From NCBI RefSeq assembly GCF_000025305.1, contig NC_013740.1, forward strand, positions 1 through 64,000: a DNA stretch of 64,000 bases. The letters are read 5' to 3'. A program made the position numbers and the translations under genes. This stretch comes from Acidaminococcus fermentans DSM 20731. Lineage in GTDB: Bacteria; Bacillota; Negativicutes; Acidaminococcales; Acidaminococcaceae. The notes under the pieces were generated by a model. That model was not told the DNA's origin. It was given only the letters and a program-made list of their open reading frames with translations, and did no database searches. The first letter of the stretch is position 1. The number at the start of each line of letters is the position of its first letter. Shown in pieces: positions 18,661 through 31,790 of this stretch.

Positions 18661-19557
18661 ATGGATACCGGATCCTTTGCCCATCAGTTCATCCAGCAGA
18701 TCGTCAACGGCGTATCCCTGGGCAGTATCTACGCACTGATCGCCCTGGGCTATACCATGATCTACGGGATCATCAAACTCATCAACTTCGCCCATGGCGA
18801 TATTTACATGCTGGGAGCCTACATCGGCTTTGTGGCCATTACCAAAGCCGGACTCCCTTTCCTGCCGGCTCTGATTGTTTCCATGATCGGAGCGGCCCTG
18901 GCCGGGATCATCATTGAACGGATCGCCTACAAACCCATGCGGAATGCGCCCCGGATTGCGGCCCTGATTACGGCCATCGGCGTATCCTTTTTCCTGGAAA
19001 ACGGCATGATCCTGCTGGTGTCTCCACAGCCCCGGACTTTTCCGCCGGTATTTGCTCCCACGGTCTACCATATCGGGGGCATTGTGGTGAACAACCAGCA
19101 GATTATGATCCTGGTCAGTGCCCTGTTGCTGATGCTGGCCCTTACCTACATCGTCAACCGGACCAAGGCCGGGAAGGCCATGCGGGCGGTGAGCTTTGAC
19201 GCGGATGCCGCCAAGCTCATGGGCATCGACACGGACCGGGTGATTTCCACCACCTTTGCCCTGGGTTCTGCACTGGCTGCAGCTGCCGGGGTCCTGGTGG
19301 GGATCTACTACAACTCCATTGATCCCCTCATGGGCATGATGCCCGGGATCAAAGCCTTTATTGCCGCCGTGGTAGGCGGTATCGGGATCCTGCCCGGCGC
19401 CATGCTGGGGGGCATCATCATGGGCCTGGTGGAAGCCATGGTATCCGGCTTCTTTTCTTCCACCTACCGGGATGCGGCGGCTTTCGCCATCCTGATCCTG
19501 ATCCTGCTCTACAAACCTACGGGCCTGTTGGGCAAGAACGTGAAAGAGAAAGTGTAG
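18661..19557 (+). CDS. livH: Branched-chain amino acid ABC transporter permease LivH
   Basis: A 298-residue polytopic permease, about eight hydrophobic segments. The family motif GSIYALIALGYTMIYGIIKL lies near residues 22-41, and INFAHGDIYMLGAYIG follows. A GTG six bases upstream (18655) is too close to the AAGGAGG, so ATG 18661 is chosen. It pairs with LivM in the inner membrane. Confidence 0.94.
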   Translation: MDTGSFAHQFIQQIVNGVSLGSIYALIALGYTMIYGIIKLINFAHGDIYMLGAYIGFVAITKAGLPFLPALIVSMIGAALAGIIIERIAYKPMRNAPRIAALITAIGVSFFLENGMILLVSPQPRTFPPVFAPTVYHIGGIVVNNQQIMILVSALLLMLALTYIVNRTKAGKAMRAVSFDADAAKLMGIDTDRVISTTFALGSALAAAAGVLVGIYYNSIDPLMGMMPGIKAFIAAVVGGIGILPGAMLGGIIMGLVEAMVSGFFSSTYRDAAAFAILILILLYKPTGLLGKNVKEKV

Positions 19558-19566
19558 GTGAATGCC

Positions 19567-20547
19567 ATGAAGAGTTTACGTCAATCGCTCCACAAACAGG
19601 ACCTGCTGGGCCTGGGCATCATGGTGATCCTCTTTGTTGTGTTCTACTTCCTCTTTGACGAAGAGATCCTGGATGACTACTGGGAAACCAACGTGATCCT
19701 GATCCTGATCAACATCATCATGGCGGTGAGCCTGAACCTGATCAACGGGCTTACCGGCCAGTTCTCCATCGGCCATGCCGGGTTCATGGCGGTGGGTGCC
19801 TATACCTCCGCCATCATCACGGTGAAGCTGGGGATGGATTTCCCCATTGCCCTGATCGTAGCCACCGTATCTGCCGCTTTCCTGGGCTTTTTGATCGGCA
19901 TGCCCACCCTGCGGCTGAACGGGGACTATCTGGCCATTGCCACTCTGGGTCTGGGGGAAATCATCCGGATCGCCATCCTGAACATCGATTATGTGGGCGG
20001 GGCTTCCGGGTTCATGGGGATCCCCCGGCTGACAACTTTTCCCATTGCCTTCTGGATCATGGTGTTTGTGGTCTATTTCATCAAGAACTTCAAGAATTCC
20101 GCGGACGGACGGGCCTGTCTGGCCATCCGGGAAAATGAAATCGCGGCGGAGACCATGGGCATCAACACCACCAAGTACAAGGTCATGGCCTTTACCATCG
20201 GGGCCGGATTTGCCGGTACCGCCGGTGCCCTGTTTTCCCATTACTACTACATTGCCCACCCGGCTTCCTTTACCTTCATGCGGTCTTTCGACGTACTGAC
20301 CATGGTGGTGCTGGGCGGTCTGGGCTCCATCAGCGGATCCATTTCCGGTGCCGTGCTGCTGACGGCCATTTCCGCTGCCCTGGCGGATTATCCGGAATGG
20401 CGGATGGTGATCTATTCCATCGTACTGATCGTCCTGATGCTGAACCGGCCACAGGGGATCTTTGGCAACAAGGAACTGAGCCTGAAGATGTTCCAATCTA
20501 TCAAACTGGGAGGTGGGTCTCGTGGCGGAACTGCTCAAAGTGAATAA
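19567..20547 (+). CDS. livM: Branched-chain amino acid ABC transporter permease LivM
   Basis: A 326-residue permease with about nine membrane segments and the family motif NLINGLTGQFSIGHAGFMAV. The transporter coupling loop ENEIAAETMGINTTKYK is visible. A GTG at 19558 is an alternative start; ATG 19567 has AGGTG at better spacing. Its end overlaps livG by 26 bases. Confidence 0.93.
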   Translation: MKSLRQSLHKQDLLGLGIMVILFVVFYFLFDEEILDDYWETNVILILINIIMAVSLNLINGLTGQFSIGHAGFMAVGAYTSAIITVKLGMDFPIALIVATVSAAFLGFLIGMPTLRLNGDYLAIATLGLGEIIRIAILNIDYVGGASGFMGIPRLTTFPIAFWIMVFVVYFIKNFKNSADGRACLAIRENEIAAETMGINTTKYKVMAFTIGAGFAGTAGALFSHYYYIAHPASFTFMRSFDVLTMVVLGGLGSISGSISGAVLLTAISAALADYPEWRMVIYSIVLIVLMLNRPQGIFGNKELSLKMFQSIKLGGGSRGGTAQSE

Positions 20548-21292
20548 TGCGTCCATGATCTTTGGGGGCCTGCGGGCTGTATCCAACCTGACCATGCAGA
20601 TCGACGAAGGGGAACTGATCGGTCTCATCGGGCCCAACGGCGCCGGCAAGACCACGGCCTTCAACATGCTGACCGGGGTGTATGAACCTTCTGAAGGGGA
20701 AATCACCTTCAACGGCCAGCGGATCAACGGGAAGAAACCCTACCAGGTGACCCAGATGGGAATCGCCCGGACCTTCCAGAACATCCGGCTGTTTTCCGAA
20801 CTGTCCGTGCTGGACAATGTGAAAATCGCCTTCAACAACCAGATCCGGTATGGTCTGGCGGAAGCCATCGGCCGGTTCGGCCGGTATTTCAAGGAAGAAG
20901 AGTCCATCGAGGAAAAAGCCCTGGCTCTGCTGAAAATCTTCCATCTGGAAAAACTCCGGGACGAAATGGCCAAGAACCTGCCCTACGGGGAACAGCGGCG
21001 GCTGGAAATCGCCCGGGCCCTGGCCACCTCTCCCAAACTGCTGCTGCTGGATGAACCGGCAGCCGGGATGAACCCCCAGGAAACCAAGGAACTGATGGAA
21101 ATGATCCGGTGGATCAAGAAGGAATTCAATCTGAGCATCCTCCTGATCGAACACGATATGGGACTGGTGATGAATGTCTGCCAGCGGATCTATGTGCTGG
21201 AATACGGCATCTGCATCGCCAACGGCACCCCTGACGAAATCAAGCACAACAAACGGGTCATCAAGGCCTATCTGGGCGAGGAGGTATCCTGA
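20522..21292 (+). CDS. livG: Branched-chain amino acid ABC transporter ATP-binding protein LivG
   Basis: A 256-residue ABC ATPase with Walker A GPNGAGKTT and the signature in LPYGEQRRLEIARAL (variant YGEQ rather than SGGQ, normal for LivG). Walker B is LLLLDEPAAGMNP, and the switch His is in IEHDMG. The GTG at 20522 is preferred to one at 20513 because GGGAGG is then correctly spaced. It overlaps livF by one base (TGATG). Confidence 0.94.
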   Translation: MAELLKVNNASMIFGGLRAVSNLTMQIDEGELIGLIGPNGAGKTTAFNMLTGVYEPSEGEITFNGQRINGKKPYQVTQMGIARTFQNIRLFSELSVLDNVKIAFNNQIRYGLAEAIGRFGRYFKEEESIEEKALALLKIFHLEKLRDEMAKNLPYGEQRRLEIARALATSPKLLLLDEPAAGMNPQETKELMEMIRWIKKEFNLSILLIEHDMGLVMNVCQRIYVLEYGICIANGTPDEIKHNKRVIKAYLGEEVS

Positions 21293-21996
21293 TGCTCACC
21301 ATTAAAAATCTGAATGTCTATTATGGGGCCATCCACGCCGTGAAGGACCTGAACATGGAAGTGGGGGACGGGGAAATCGTCACCCTGATCGGCTCCAACG
21401 GAGCCGGGAAATCCACCACCCTCCACACCATTTCCGGGCTGATCAAGCCCAAAACCGGCAGCATCCTCTACAAAGGAGAAGAAATCGTGGGGGTGCCCGC
21501 CCACAAGCTGGTGGGCCGGGGCCTGGTCCAGGTGCCGGAAGGCCGTCATGTGTTTGCGGAAATGACCGTTATGGAAAACCTGGATATGGGGGCGTATCTC
21601 CGGACAGACAAGGACGGGATCGCCCGGGACAAGGAAAAAGTCTTTGAAAAATTCCCCCGGCTGAAGGAGCGGATCAGCCAGACCGCCGGCACCCTGTCCG
21701 GCGGGGAACAGCAGATGCTGGCCATGGGACGGGCGCTGATGAGCCGTCCCCAGCTGCTGATCCTGGACGAACCCTCCATGGGGCTGGCGCCTCTTCTGGT
21801 ACGGGAAATTTTCTCCATCATCAAGGAAATCAACAGCGAAGGCACAACGGTGCTGCTGGTGGAACAGAACGCCAATATGGCCCTTTCCATTGCGGACCGG
21901 GCCTATGTGCTGGAAACCGGGCGGGTGGTCCTGTCCGGAACGGCTGCCGAACTGGCAGCCAGTGAAGCCGTGCAGAAAGCTTATCTGGGCGGCTGA
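21292..21996 (+). CDS. livF: Branched-chain amino acid ABC transporter ATP-binding protein LivF
   Basis: A 234-residue ABC ATPase with Walker A GSNGAGKST, signature LSGGEQQMLAMGRAL and Walker B LLILDEPSMGLAP. It heterodimerises with LivG to power import. It is coupled to livG by a one-base overlap and followed after 15 bases by the CBS-ACT gene. Confidence 0.95.
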   Translation: MLTIKNLNVYYGAIHAVKDLNMEVGDGEIVTLIGSNGAGKSTTLHTISGLIKPKTGSILYKGEEIVGVPAHKLVGRGLVQVPEGRHVFAEMTVMENLDMGAYLRTDKDGIARDKEKVFEKFPRLKERISQTAGTLSGGEQQMLAMGRALMSRPQLLILDEPSMGLAPLLVREIFSIIKEINSEGTTVLLVEQNANMALSIADRAYVLETGRVVLSGTAAELAASEAVQKAYLGG

Positions 21997-22011
21997 CAAG
22001 GAGGCAGAACC

Positions 22012-22680
22012 ATGCAAGTCAAAGATCTGATGACCAAAGTCGTAAAAGTAGTCACAACGGAACAGTCCCTGCTGGAAATCCGGGAACTGATGCTGAACAA
22101 CAATCTGCGCCGGATCCCTGTAGTGGATGGGGACGGCCATTTGAAAGGCATCGTCACCGACGGGGATGTATCCCGGGCCACACCTTCCGATGCCAGCACC
22201 CTGGACCGGTATGAAGCCAACTATATCCTGGGCAAACTGAAGGCCAAAGACCTGATGACCAAAGCGGTCATCACCGTCAAGGCGGAAGACGGGGTGGAAA
22301 CGGCTGCCTATCTCATGTACAAATTCAAGATCGGAGCACTGCCGGTGGTGGATGCCACCAACAAAGTGGTGGGGATCATTTCCGATACCGACGTGTTCAA
22401 GGCCTTTGTGGATCTGCTGGGTTATGCCAAGACGTCCACCAAGATCACCGTGGATACCCAGGATAAGGTGGGTGTCCTGGCCGAACTGGCGGAAATTTTC
22501 AAAAACCGGGGCGTAAACATCATTTCTGTGGTAACCCGGAAAATCGGGCCCAAACGGGCCGCCATTACGGTACGGGCCGATCTGACCAATGCCATGGACA
22601 TCATCCAGACCATCCGGGATGCCGGGTTCGTGATCACCGACATCTCCACCCTGAAAGTAGATGATGCCCATGAAGAATGA
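22012..22680 (+). CDS. CBS-domain pair with C-terminal ACT domain (AcuB-like)
   Basis: A 222-residue soluble protein. Two CBS motifs (about 1-60 and 75-135; MQVKDLMTKVVKVVTTEQSL and KAKDLMTKAVITVKAEDGVE) are followed by an ACT domain (about 147-220; KITVDTQDKVGVLAELAEIF). CBS pairs bind adenosine nucleotides and ACT domains bind amino acids. A sensor of energy state and branched-chain amino acids for the liv operon is a reasonable inference, because it directly follows livF with AAGGAGG. Confidence 0.85.
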   Translation: MQVKDLMTKVVKVVTTEQSLLEIRELMLNNNLRRIPVVDGDGHLKGIVTDGDVSRATPSDASTLDRYEANYILGKLKAKDLMTKAVITVKAEDGVETAAYLMYKFKIGALPVVDATNKVVGIISDTDVFKAFVDLLGYAKTSTKITVDTQDKVGVLAELAEIFKNRGVNIISVVTRKIGPKRAAITVRADLTNAMDIIQTIRDAGFVITDISTLKVDDAHEE

Positions 22681-22870
22681 AGCTGACTATAAAGTGGGGG
22701 ACATTGTCCGGATGAAGAAGGCCCATCCCTGCGGGTCCTATGAATGGGATGTGCTCCGGGTGGGCATGGACTTCGGCATCAAATGTCGGGGCTGCGGCCA
22801 TTACGTGCTGCTGCCCAGAGCCAAGTTCGAAAAGGCCGTGCGGGAAGTCCTGGTCCATAAGGAAGATTGA
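22661..22870 (+). CDS. DUF951-family small protein
   Basis: A 69-residue protein matching the DUF951 pattern: YKVGDIVRMKKAHPCGSYEW, GMDFGIKCRGCGHYVLLPR. Conserved Cys residues may bind metal. It overlaps the CBS-ACT gene by 20 bases; ATG 22670 is an alternative start. Function unknown. Confidence 0.85.
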   Translation: MMPMKNEADYKVGDIVRMKKAHPCGSYEWDVLRVGMDFGIKCRGCGHYVLLPRAKFEKAVREVLVHKED

Positions 22871-22875
22871 ACAAA

Positions 22876-22911
22876 GAGGGCGTGGAAGGATTCTTTCATG
22901 CCCTCTTGTTT
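22876..22911 (+). terminator. Terminator after the liv/CBS/DUF951 unit
   Basis: GAGGGCGTG / CATGCCCTC stem followed by TTGTTT. A TATAAT with extended TGC at 22917-22922 directly after it may start the next gene. Confidence 0.75.
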
Positions 22912-22958
22912 CATGCTATAATGGTGCGTAAAGCAGAAATTTCCGGAGGTGTTCAGCA

Positions 22959-23687
22959 ATGAAAAAGTGGTTGGGAGCCTGTGTGCTGGGAGTCTGTCTT
23001 ACCGTGCTGCCGATGCCGGCTCTGGCCGTCCACTGGATGTCTCTGGGCAGCAGCGAAGAAGGCGAGATCCTTATGGACCGGGACAGCCTGAAACGGCCGG
23101 CGGATACCTCTCTGACCGTATGGGAGAAGGTCCTGTGGCCCCAGTCCGATGCCCATGGCCGGACGGGAGAGCTCCGTCACCGGGAGTACGACATGAAAGG
23201 CAAAAAGTGGCGGCAGCTGAGCAGTTACCAGCTGGACGCCCGGGGCAGGAAAACGGCCGGGAACCGGAAAATCCAGGAATGGCAGGAATTCCAGCCCATG
23301 ACCAGCCTTTTTACCCGGGCCCGGTACGAATGGGATTATTCCCGGTGGAGAGGACCCTGGGTGTTCATCAAGAGCCTTCCCGGATTGGGGAGGAAATGGT
23401 TCAATCCGGATTCCCTGGAAAAGAAAGGACCCAATACCTACCAGGTATGGGAAAAGACCGTGATGAAGAAACCGGTAAACGGAACCCGGATCCTGGTGTC
23501 CCAGACCCGGTATGATGTAAAGAATGGAAAGGCAAGGACCCTGTATCTGTGCACCTTCGATGACCGGAACAACATGACGGACCATTATGCGGTAAACGAT
23601 GTGTGGAACAAAAAAGGCGATACCTACGGCGAATACATTGGGGATCAGCTGGCTTCCTACTATGCCAGACATCCCCGGAAAAAATAG
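22959..23687 (+). CDS. Secreted protein with two related repeats, unknown function
   Basis: A 242-residue protein with a signal peptide (MKKWLGACVLGVCLTVLPMP then ALAVH, cleavage after ALA near 23). The mature part has two copies of one pattern. Copy 1 runs DRDSLKR..TVWEKV..HREYDMKGKKWRQLSSYQLDARG. Copy 2 runs NPDSLEKK..QVWEKTV..QTRYDVKNGKARTLYLCTFDDRN. It is rich in Trp, Tyr and Arg. The fold resembles small periplasmic or surface-adhesin-E-like proteins of Negativicutes, but this is a guess. GGAGG precedes the ATG. Confidence 0.75.
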   Translation: MKKWLGACVLGVCLTVLPMPALAVHWMSLGSSEEGEILMDRDSLKRPADTSLTVWEKVLWPQSDAHGRTGELRHREYDMKGKKWRQLSSYQLDARGRKTAGNRKIQEWQEFQPMTSLFTRARYEWDYSRWRGPWVFIKSLPGLGRKWFNPDSLEKKGPNTYQVWEKTVMKKPVNGTRILVSQTRYDVKNGKARTLYLCTFDDRNNMTDHYAVNDVWNKKGDTYGEYIGDQLASYYARHPRKK

Positions 23688-23698
23688 AGGAGAAGATC

Positions 23699-24358
23699 AT
23701 GAAAACCTGTCCCAAATGCCATAAAATCTATGAGGATTCCCAGAATTTTTGTTCGGAAGACGGCACCCCCCTGGTGCTGACTCCGGTGAGCCAGACCCTG
23801 CGGGGAGAAACGGAAGCCCCGAATCCGCCGGTACCGGCTGCCCAACCGGAAACCGAACAGCAGGGGCAGCCTGACAGCGGCCAGGGAACCGGTACCCGTG
23901 AGCAGCAGAACTGGCAGCAGCAGAGCCAGAATGGCTGGCAGCAGCAGGGACAGCAGCAACAGCAGTACCAGTACGGTCCCAACGGCAATCCCAGTTTCAG
24001 TGCCCGTTTCCAGGCCAATATCCCCGATGGAAATACCTGGAAGCCCATGTACTTTTCCTTCAACGGCCGGTTGAACCGGGGAACTTATATCTGCCGGTGG
24101 CTGGTACTGCTGCTGGCGGCAGTGCTTATCGGTCTGATCTGCGGTATCCTGCCCTTCCTGGCTCCTTTGGGCTATCTGGCACTTCTGGGGCTTTTTGTGG
24201 CCCAGATTTCCCTGGCAGTCCGCCGCCTCCATGACCGGGGCCATTCCGGGTTCTGGATGTTTGTCTGTGTGGTTCCGGCCCTGAACCTGCTCATGTTCCT
24301 GTACCTGCTGTTTGCGGAAAGCCAGCCCGGTCAGAATGAGTATGGAGTGGCCGAATAA
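23699..24358 (+). CDS. Zinc-ribbon / DUF805 membrane protein
   Basis: A 219-residue protein. The N-terminus is a zinc ribbon, CPKCHKIYEDSQNFCSEDG (three Cys and Asp or His ligands). Then comes a Gln-rich, low-complexity linker (about 50-105), and last a DUF805 domain with NRGTYICRW, membrane segments and RRLHDRGHSGFWM. DUF805 proteins are small inner-membrane proteins of unknown function. The start at 23699 has GAGGAG; a longer frame opening inside the upstream gene is unlikely. Confidence 0.82.
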   Translation: MKTCPKCHKIYEDSQNFCSEDGTPLVLTPVSQTLRGETEAPNPPVPAAQPETEQQGQPDSGQGTGTREQQNWQQQSQNGWQQQGQQQQQYQYGPNGNPSFSARFQANIPDGNTWKPMYFSFNGRLNRGTYICRWLVLLLAAVLIGLICGILPFLAPLGYLALLGLFVAQISLAVRRLHDRGHSGFWMFVCVVPALNLLMFLYLLFAESQPGQNEYGVAE

Positions 24359-24365
24359 AAAGTTG

Positions 24366-24394
24366 TTGACAGGGATTCCCCTTTTTGCTATACT
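24366..24394 (+). promoter_or_regulatory. rRNA operon 1 promoter P1
   Basis: Consensus TTGACA, 17 bases, TATACT, about 280 bases before 16S. Confidence 0.85.
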
Positions 24395-24481
24395 ATACAA
24401 GCTTTCTCCTTGAGAAAGCAACAGACAAAAGGTTTCTCAACAACAGAATGTTTCAACTGAAACATTGAAAGAAAAAAGTTG

Positions 24482-24510
24482 TTGACAAAGAAACGAAAGT
24501 CTGGTATTAT
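24482..24510 (+). promoter_or_regulatory. rRNA operon 1 promoter P2 and leader
   Basis: Consensus TTGACA, 17 bases, TATTAT. The leader that follows has a boxA-like antitermination element (ACTTTGAGAACTGAATA, about 24541) and inverted repeats around 24600-24660 that likely form the 16S processing stem. Confidence 0.88.
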
Positions 24511-24676
24511 ATAGAAGCTGTCACTGAGACAGCGAGACGAACTTTGAGAACTGAATATTGTTGACAGATGTGCGGGTCAAGTCACTTTTAGTGATGAGAT
24601 CGAGTCACCTGGATGAAAACCAGGTTAAAAAATCAGAGCTAGTTTTTCGAGAGCCAAGCGGCTCTTCAAAATATCT

Positions 24677-26233
<1,557 letters not shown>

Positions 26234-26598
26234 CTATGGAGAACCGAAGGAGTCCAAGGACTTACTTCTATTCTCGTCGACGCACATCTGTCAGGAACAA
26301 TATTCGGTTCTCAGGGCTCGTCCCTGAACATGAACCTTGAAAACTTCATAGAAGAGACAAAACAAAGTCTTATCTGATGTGATGATCAGATAAGCACCTC
26401 TGATCTAAATGCGAATTTAGAAACGAGTAACGAGAATACCAGGGAACGTAAGTTCCTTAGTAAACTGAACCAGAAAATTGCGAAGAGAAATTGCTCTGAT
26501 CCGCGAAGCGAGAAAGAGAGCCACCGCAGACTATACTCCAGTATGTCGAGGATGGCGAACGACGAGCGACAAAGGAGCAGACAATTTATCGAAGCAAT
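26234..26598 (+). other. 16S-23S spacer 1 (no tRNA)
   Basis: A 365-base spacer with inverted repeats that would pair into the processing stalks of 16S and 23S. No tRNA-Ile or tRNA-Ala cloverleaf was found, unlike many bacterial spacers. It appears identical to the second copy. Confidence 0.8.
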
Positions 26599-29510
<2,912 letters not shown>

Positions 29511-29735
29511 GAGTCGCCGATTGTTTGCAAGCGGAAGCGCAGCAAAGAATCGTGCCAGCGAACTTACTCAGAAGGATGCGACGAAAAGGAGCATCCGTGA
29601 GTATCCTCTACCGCGAAGCGGCTGAGGCATACGAAATAAGAGAGCAAGTGAGCGAAAGAAGCTCGTAACGTTACGTCCGAAAGAACGTATATGTCTCTTC
29701 ATGAAGTTTTGAGGGCTCATGCCTTCAATTGAAAA

Positions 29736-29853
29736 TCCGGTGGCGATAGCTAAGGGGATCCACCTGTTCCCATGCCGAACACAGCAGTTAAGCCCTTATA
29801 CGCCGAAAGTACTCGACTGGAAACGGTCCGGGAGGATAGGGAGCTGCCGGTTA
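29736..29853 (+). rRNA. rrf: 5S ribosomal RNA (copy 1)
   Basis: About 118 bases with the conserved GGGGATCCACCTGTTCCCAT and CCGAACACAG segments. Ends are estimated. Confidence 0.92.
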
Positions 29854-29860
29854 AGAGAGA

Positions 29861-29890
29861 ACACCTGCATCGAAAGATGCAGGTGTTTTT
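29861..29890 (+). terminator. rRNA operon 1 terminator
   Basis: ACACCTGCATC-GAAA-GATGCAGGTGT followed by TTTT. One base pair is A-T here and G-C in operon 2, a compensatory change. Confidence 0.9.
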
Positions 29891-29921
29891 GTGTATGTCA
29901 CTGGTCAACGGTCACTCGGAC

Positions 29922-30005
29922 CCGTAGGGGCTGCACGCCGGGCAGCCCGTTTGGATGCTGATTGTTTGTGCGTTGGGCGGGGCGCCGGGCCTGCGCCCCC
30001 TACGG
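29922..30005. repeat. Long GC-rich imperfect palindrome after 5S (copy 1)
   Basis: CCGTAGGGGC pairs with GCCCCCTACGG over 84 bases, with internal GCCGGGC complementarity. It is preceded by a GTCAACGGTCA unit (29903). A second copy lies after operon 2 at 62958-63041 with a few substitutions. It marks the 3' end of the duplicated rrn region. Confidence 0.7.
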
Positions 30006-30138
30006 TTTATGCTGTTTCAAAATCAATTGGCAAAAGGGGCGTGTACAAATCCTGTGGGATTTCCGTAAAATTTTGGTATAGAAGACGAAAAGAAGGAGAA
30101 CATGGTACAATAGAAACAAAAATGAGGGGGATGGAAAC

Positions 30139-30339
30139 ATGGGACGGATGCTGATCGGCCTGGGGCTGCTGCTGGTTGTGACAGGTCTTGTGGTGGAATT
30201 GGGCGCACACTTTTTCCCTCTGGGCCATTTGCCCGGAGATATCCATATTACCGGGAAACACGGGAGCTTTTATTTTCCCGTGGTTACCTGCATCGTGGTC
30301 AGTGTGGTGCTGAATCTGCTGTTGCGGTTATTTCATTAA
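30139..30339 (+). CDS. DUF2905-family small membrane protein
   Basis: A 66-residue protein with two hydrophobic helices (about 4-26 and 45-64) around the conserved LPGDIHITGKHGSFYFP. It matches the DUF2905 family of small bacterial membrane proteins of unknown function. GAGGGGG precedes the ATG. Confidence 0.88.
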   Translation: MGRMLIGLGLLLVVTGLVVELGAHFFPLGHLPGDIHITGKHGSFYFPVVTCIVVSVVLNLLLRLFH

Positions 30340-30340
30340 A

Positions 30341-30374
30341 AGGGGCTGTTGATTCATTCAACAGCCCCTTCTTT
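30341..30374. terminator. Bidirectional terminator between DUF2905 and HD genes
   Basis: AGGGGCTGTTGA / TCAACAGCCCCT stem, T-rich on both sides. Confidence 0.8.
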
Positions 30375-30941
30375 CTATCTGTTTTTTATCTTCGCTTCCG
30401 TCCATTGATCCACGGCTTTTTTCAGTTCTTTCAGCCAGGGAGAGAACTGGACGGCTTTTTCCGGGTAGGTGAACTGGAGATCGTATTCCAGGGGCAGCCA
30501 GGTGTCCCGATCCGATTCATTGTGGCTGATCACCGCTTCCAGTTTGTCCAGGGCCTTGTACAGTCTGGCTTCCCGGGTTTCCTGGGCTTCCATCTCTTCC
30601 AGCAGGGCCTGCCATTCCTCCCGGTTTTCTTCCGGAAAGGTGGCCAGCCAGCTGGCCCAGCAATCCTGTTCCACCGCCCGGTTCCGGTCTCCTTTGGCAA
30701 AGGTGGGGATATCCCCGGTAAAGGCTTCTCCCAGGTCGTGGATCAGGCACATCCGGATCACCCGGTCCAGGTCCAGTTCCCGGAATTCCGGTTCCTTGGA
30801 CAACAGAAGGGCCATCAGGGCCATCCGCCAGGAATGGTCCGCCACGCTTTCCTGGCGGCCGGAAGCGGTCCAACAGTGGCGGGTGGCGGTTTTCAGCCGG
30901 CCGGCCCGGGTCAGGATCGCAAGAAACGTTTCAGGGGACAT
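30375..30941 (-). CDS. HD-domain hydrolase (YfbR-like 5'-deoxynucleotidase family)
   Basis: A 188-residue metal-dependent phosphohydrolase. The HD motif is complete: His36 in ADHSW, His68-Asp69 in LIHDLGEAFTGDIP and Asp132 in ALDKLEAV. This is the pattern of the HD_3/YfbR family, which removes phosphate from deoxynucleoside monophosphates. The substrate here is not proven. Its stop abuts a bidirectional terminator. Upstream, 31030-31066 holds direct repeats that might be an operator. Confidence 0.85.
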   Translation of the reverse strand: MSPETFLAILTRAGRLKTATRHCWTASGRQESVADHSWRMALMALLLSKEPEFRELDLDRVIRMCLIHDLGEAFTGDIPTFAKGDRNRAVEQDCWASWLATFPEENREEWQALLEEMEAQETREARLYKALDKLEAVISHNESDRDTWLPLEYDLQFTYPEKAVQFSPWLKELKKAVDQWTEAKIKNR

Positions 30942-31027
30942 GGAACTACTTCCTTTCTTGGTGCAGAGATGGAACCTTTATAGAGCGGAATAGGCAGCAG
31001 GCTCAAAGGGAAGAAGAAAATCACTGT

Positions 31028-31066
31028 ATTATAGTCATAACTAGTATAGTCATGGCTATAATACGC
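31028..31066 (-). promoter_or_regulatory. Direct repeats upstream of the HD gene
   Basis: TATAGTCAT occurs twice 15 bases apart, followed by TATAAT-like sequence on both strands. It is a possible operator and promoter for the HD hydrolase; no convincing -35 is seen. Confidence 0.35.
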
Positions 31067-31089
31067 ATGAGTATATTTTTTGAGAATGG

Positions 31090-31155
31090 ATGGAAAAAGA
31101 GAGGGTTGTTGCATGTGTGCGATTTTCACACGTGCAACAACCCCTTCGTCTTTTT
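31090..31155. terminator. Terminator after ferritin
   Basis: GGGTTGTTGCATGTGTG pairs with CACACGTGCAACAACCC around a short loop. On the minus strand, the ferritin direction, it is followed by CTCTCTTTTTCC. Confidence 0.8.
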
Positions 31156-31156
31156 C

Positions 31157-31669
31157 TCAGGGTACCAGGGTGGGGGCGGCGTAGACCCGGGCCAGGAGTT
31201 CCTGGTTCAGGGCATACAACCCTTTGGGATCGCTGCCGAACAGTTCAAATTTCTTGATCAGGTCGCTGACGTTCTTTTCTTCTTCGCCCTGTTCTTTGAC
31301 GAACCAGTCGAAGAACTGCATGGTCCGGTAATCTTTGGCTTTGTCGGCGGCGGCGTAGATTTTGTTGATGCAGCCGGTGATGAACTGTTCATGTTTCAGG
31401 GCGGCCTTCAGGGCATCGTCCAGTTTCTTGCAGGTCATGTCCGGTTTGTCGATGGTGCCGAAGACCACGGGAACATCGTTGTTCTGCAGGTAGGTGCGCA
31501 TAAGCATGGCGTGGTCCCGTTCTTCCTGGGCCTGGATATCGAACCAGTGGGCGAAACCGTCCAGTCCCTTTTCCTGATAATAGTTGGCGAAATCCAGATA
31601 CAGGTAGGCGGAATAGAATTCCTTGGTGACCTGTTCGTTGATCAGGTCTCTGACTTTATTGTCCAGCAT
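31157..31669 (-). CDS. ftnA: Ferritin
   Basis: A 170-residue non-haem ferritin that oxidises and stores iron in a 24-mer. The ferroxidase ligands are in place: Glu17, Glu50 and His53 (EERDH), Glu94, Gln127 and Glu130. The start at 31669 has AAGGAGG seven bases upstream; earlier in-frame codons would add ten residues over the ribosome site. It is a monocistronic gene ending in its own terminator. Confidence 0.93.
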   Translation of the reverse strand: MLDNKVRDLINEQVTKEFYSAYLYLDFANYYQEKGLDGFAHWFDIQAQEERDHAMLMRTYLQNNDVPVVFGTIDKPDMTCKKLDDALKAALKHEQFITGCINKIYAAADKAKDYRTMQFFDWFVKEQGEEEKNVSDLIKKFELFGSDPKGLYALNQELLARVYAAPTLVP

Positions 31670-31732
31670 GGATAAAACCTCCTTTTTCATTCCTACCATT
31701 ATAGCAGGTTTGGCGGAGGGCGGCGAAAAAAC

Positions 31733-31761
31733 TTGACAGGGTTTCCCCGGTTGGGTATGCT
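31733..31761 (+). promoter_or_regulatory. Promoter of the Nudix gene
   Basis: TTGACA, 17 bases, TATGCT, about 30 bases before the ATG. Confidence 0.7.
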
Positions 31762-31790
31762 AACCCTGTATCAACAAAGGAGGAAATCCC

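Noticed and set aside
26234-26598. Possible tRNA-Ile/tRNA-Ala in the 16S-23S spacer
   Set aside because: No cloverleaf, T-arm GGTTCGA or acceptor pairing could be found in either spacer.
29922-30005. Palindrome after 5S as a riboswitch or small RNA
   Set aside because: It lies downstream of the rrn terminator with no promoter seen and resembles a dispersed GC-rich inverted repeat rather than a known ligand-binding fold.
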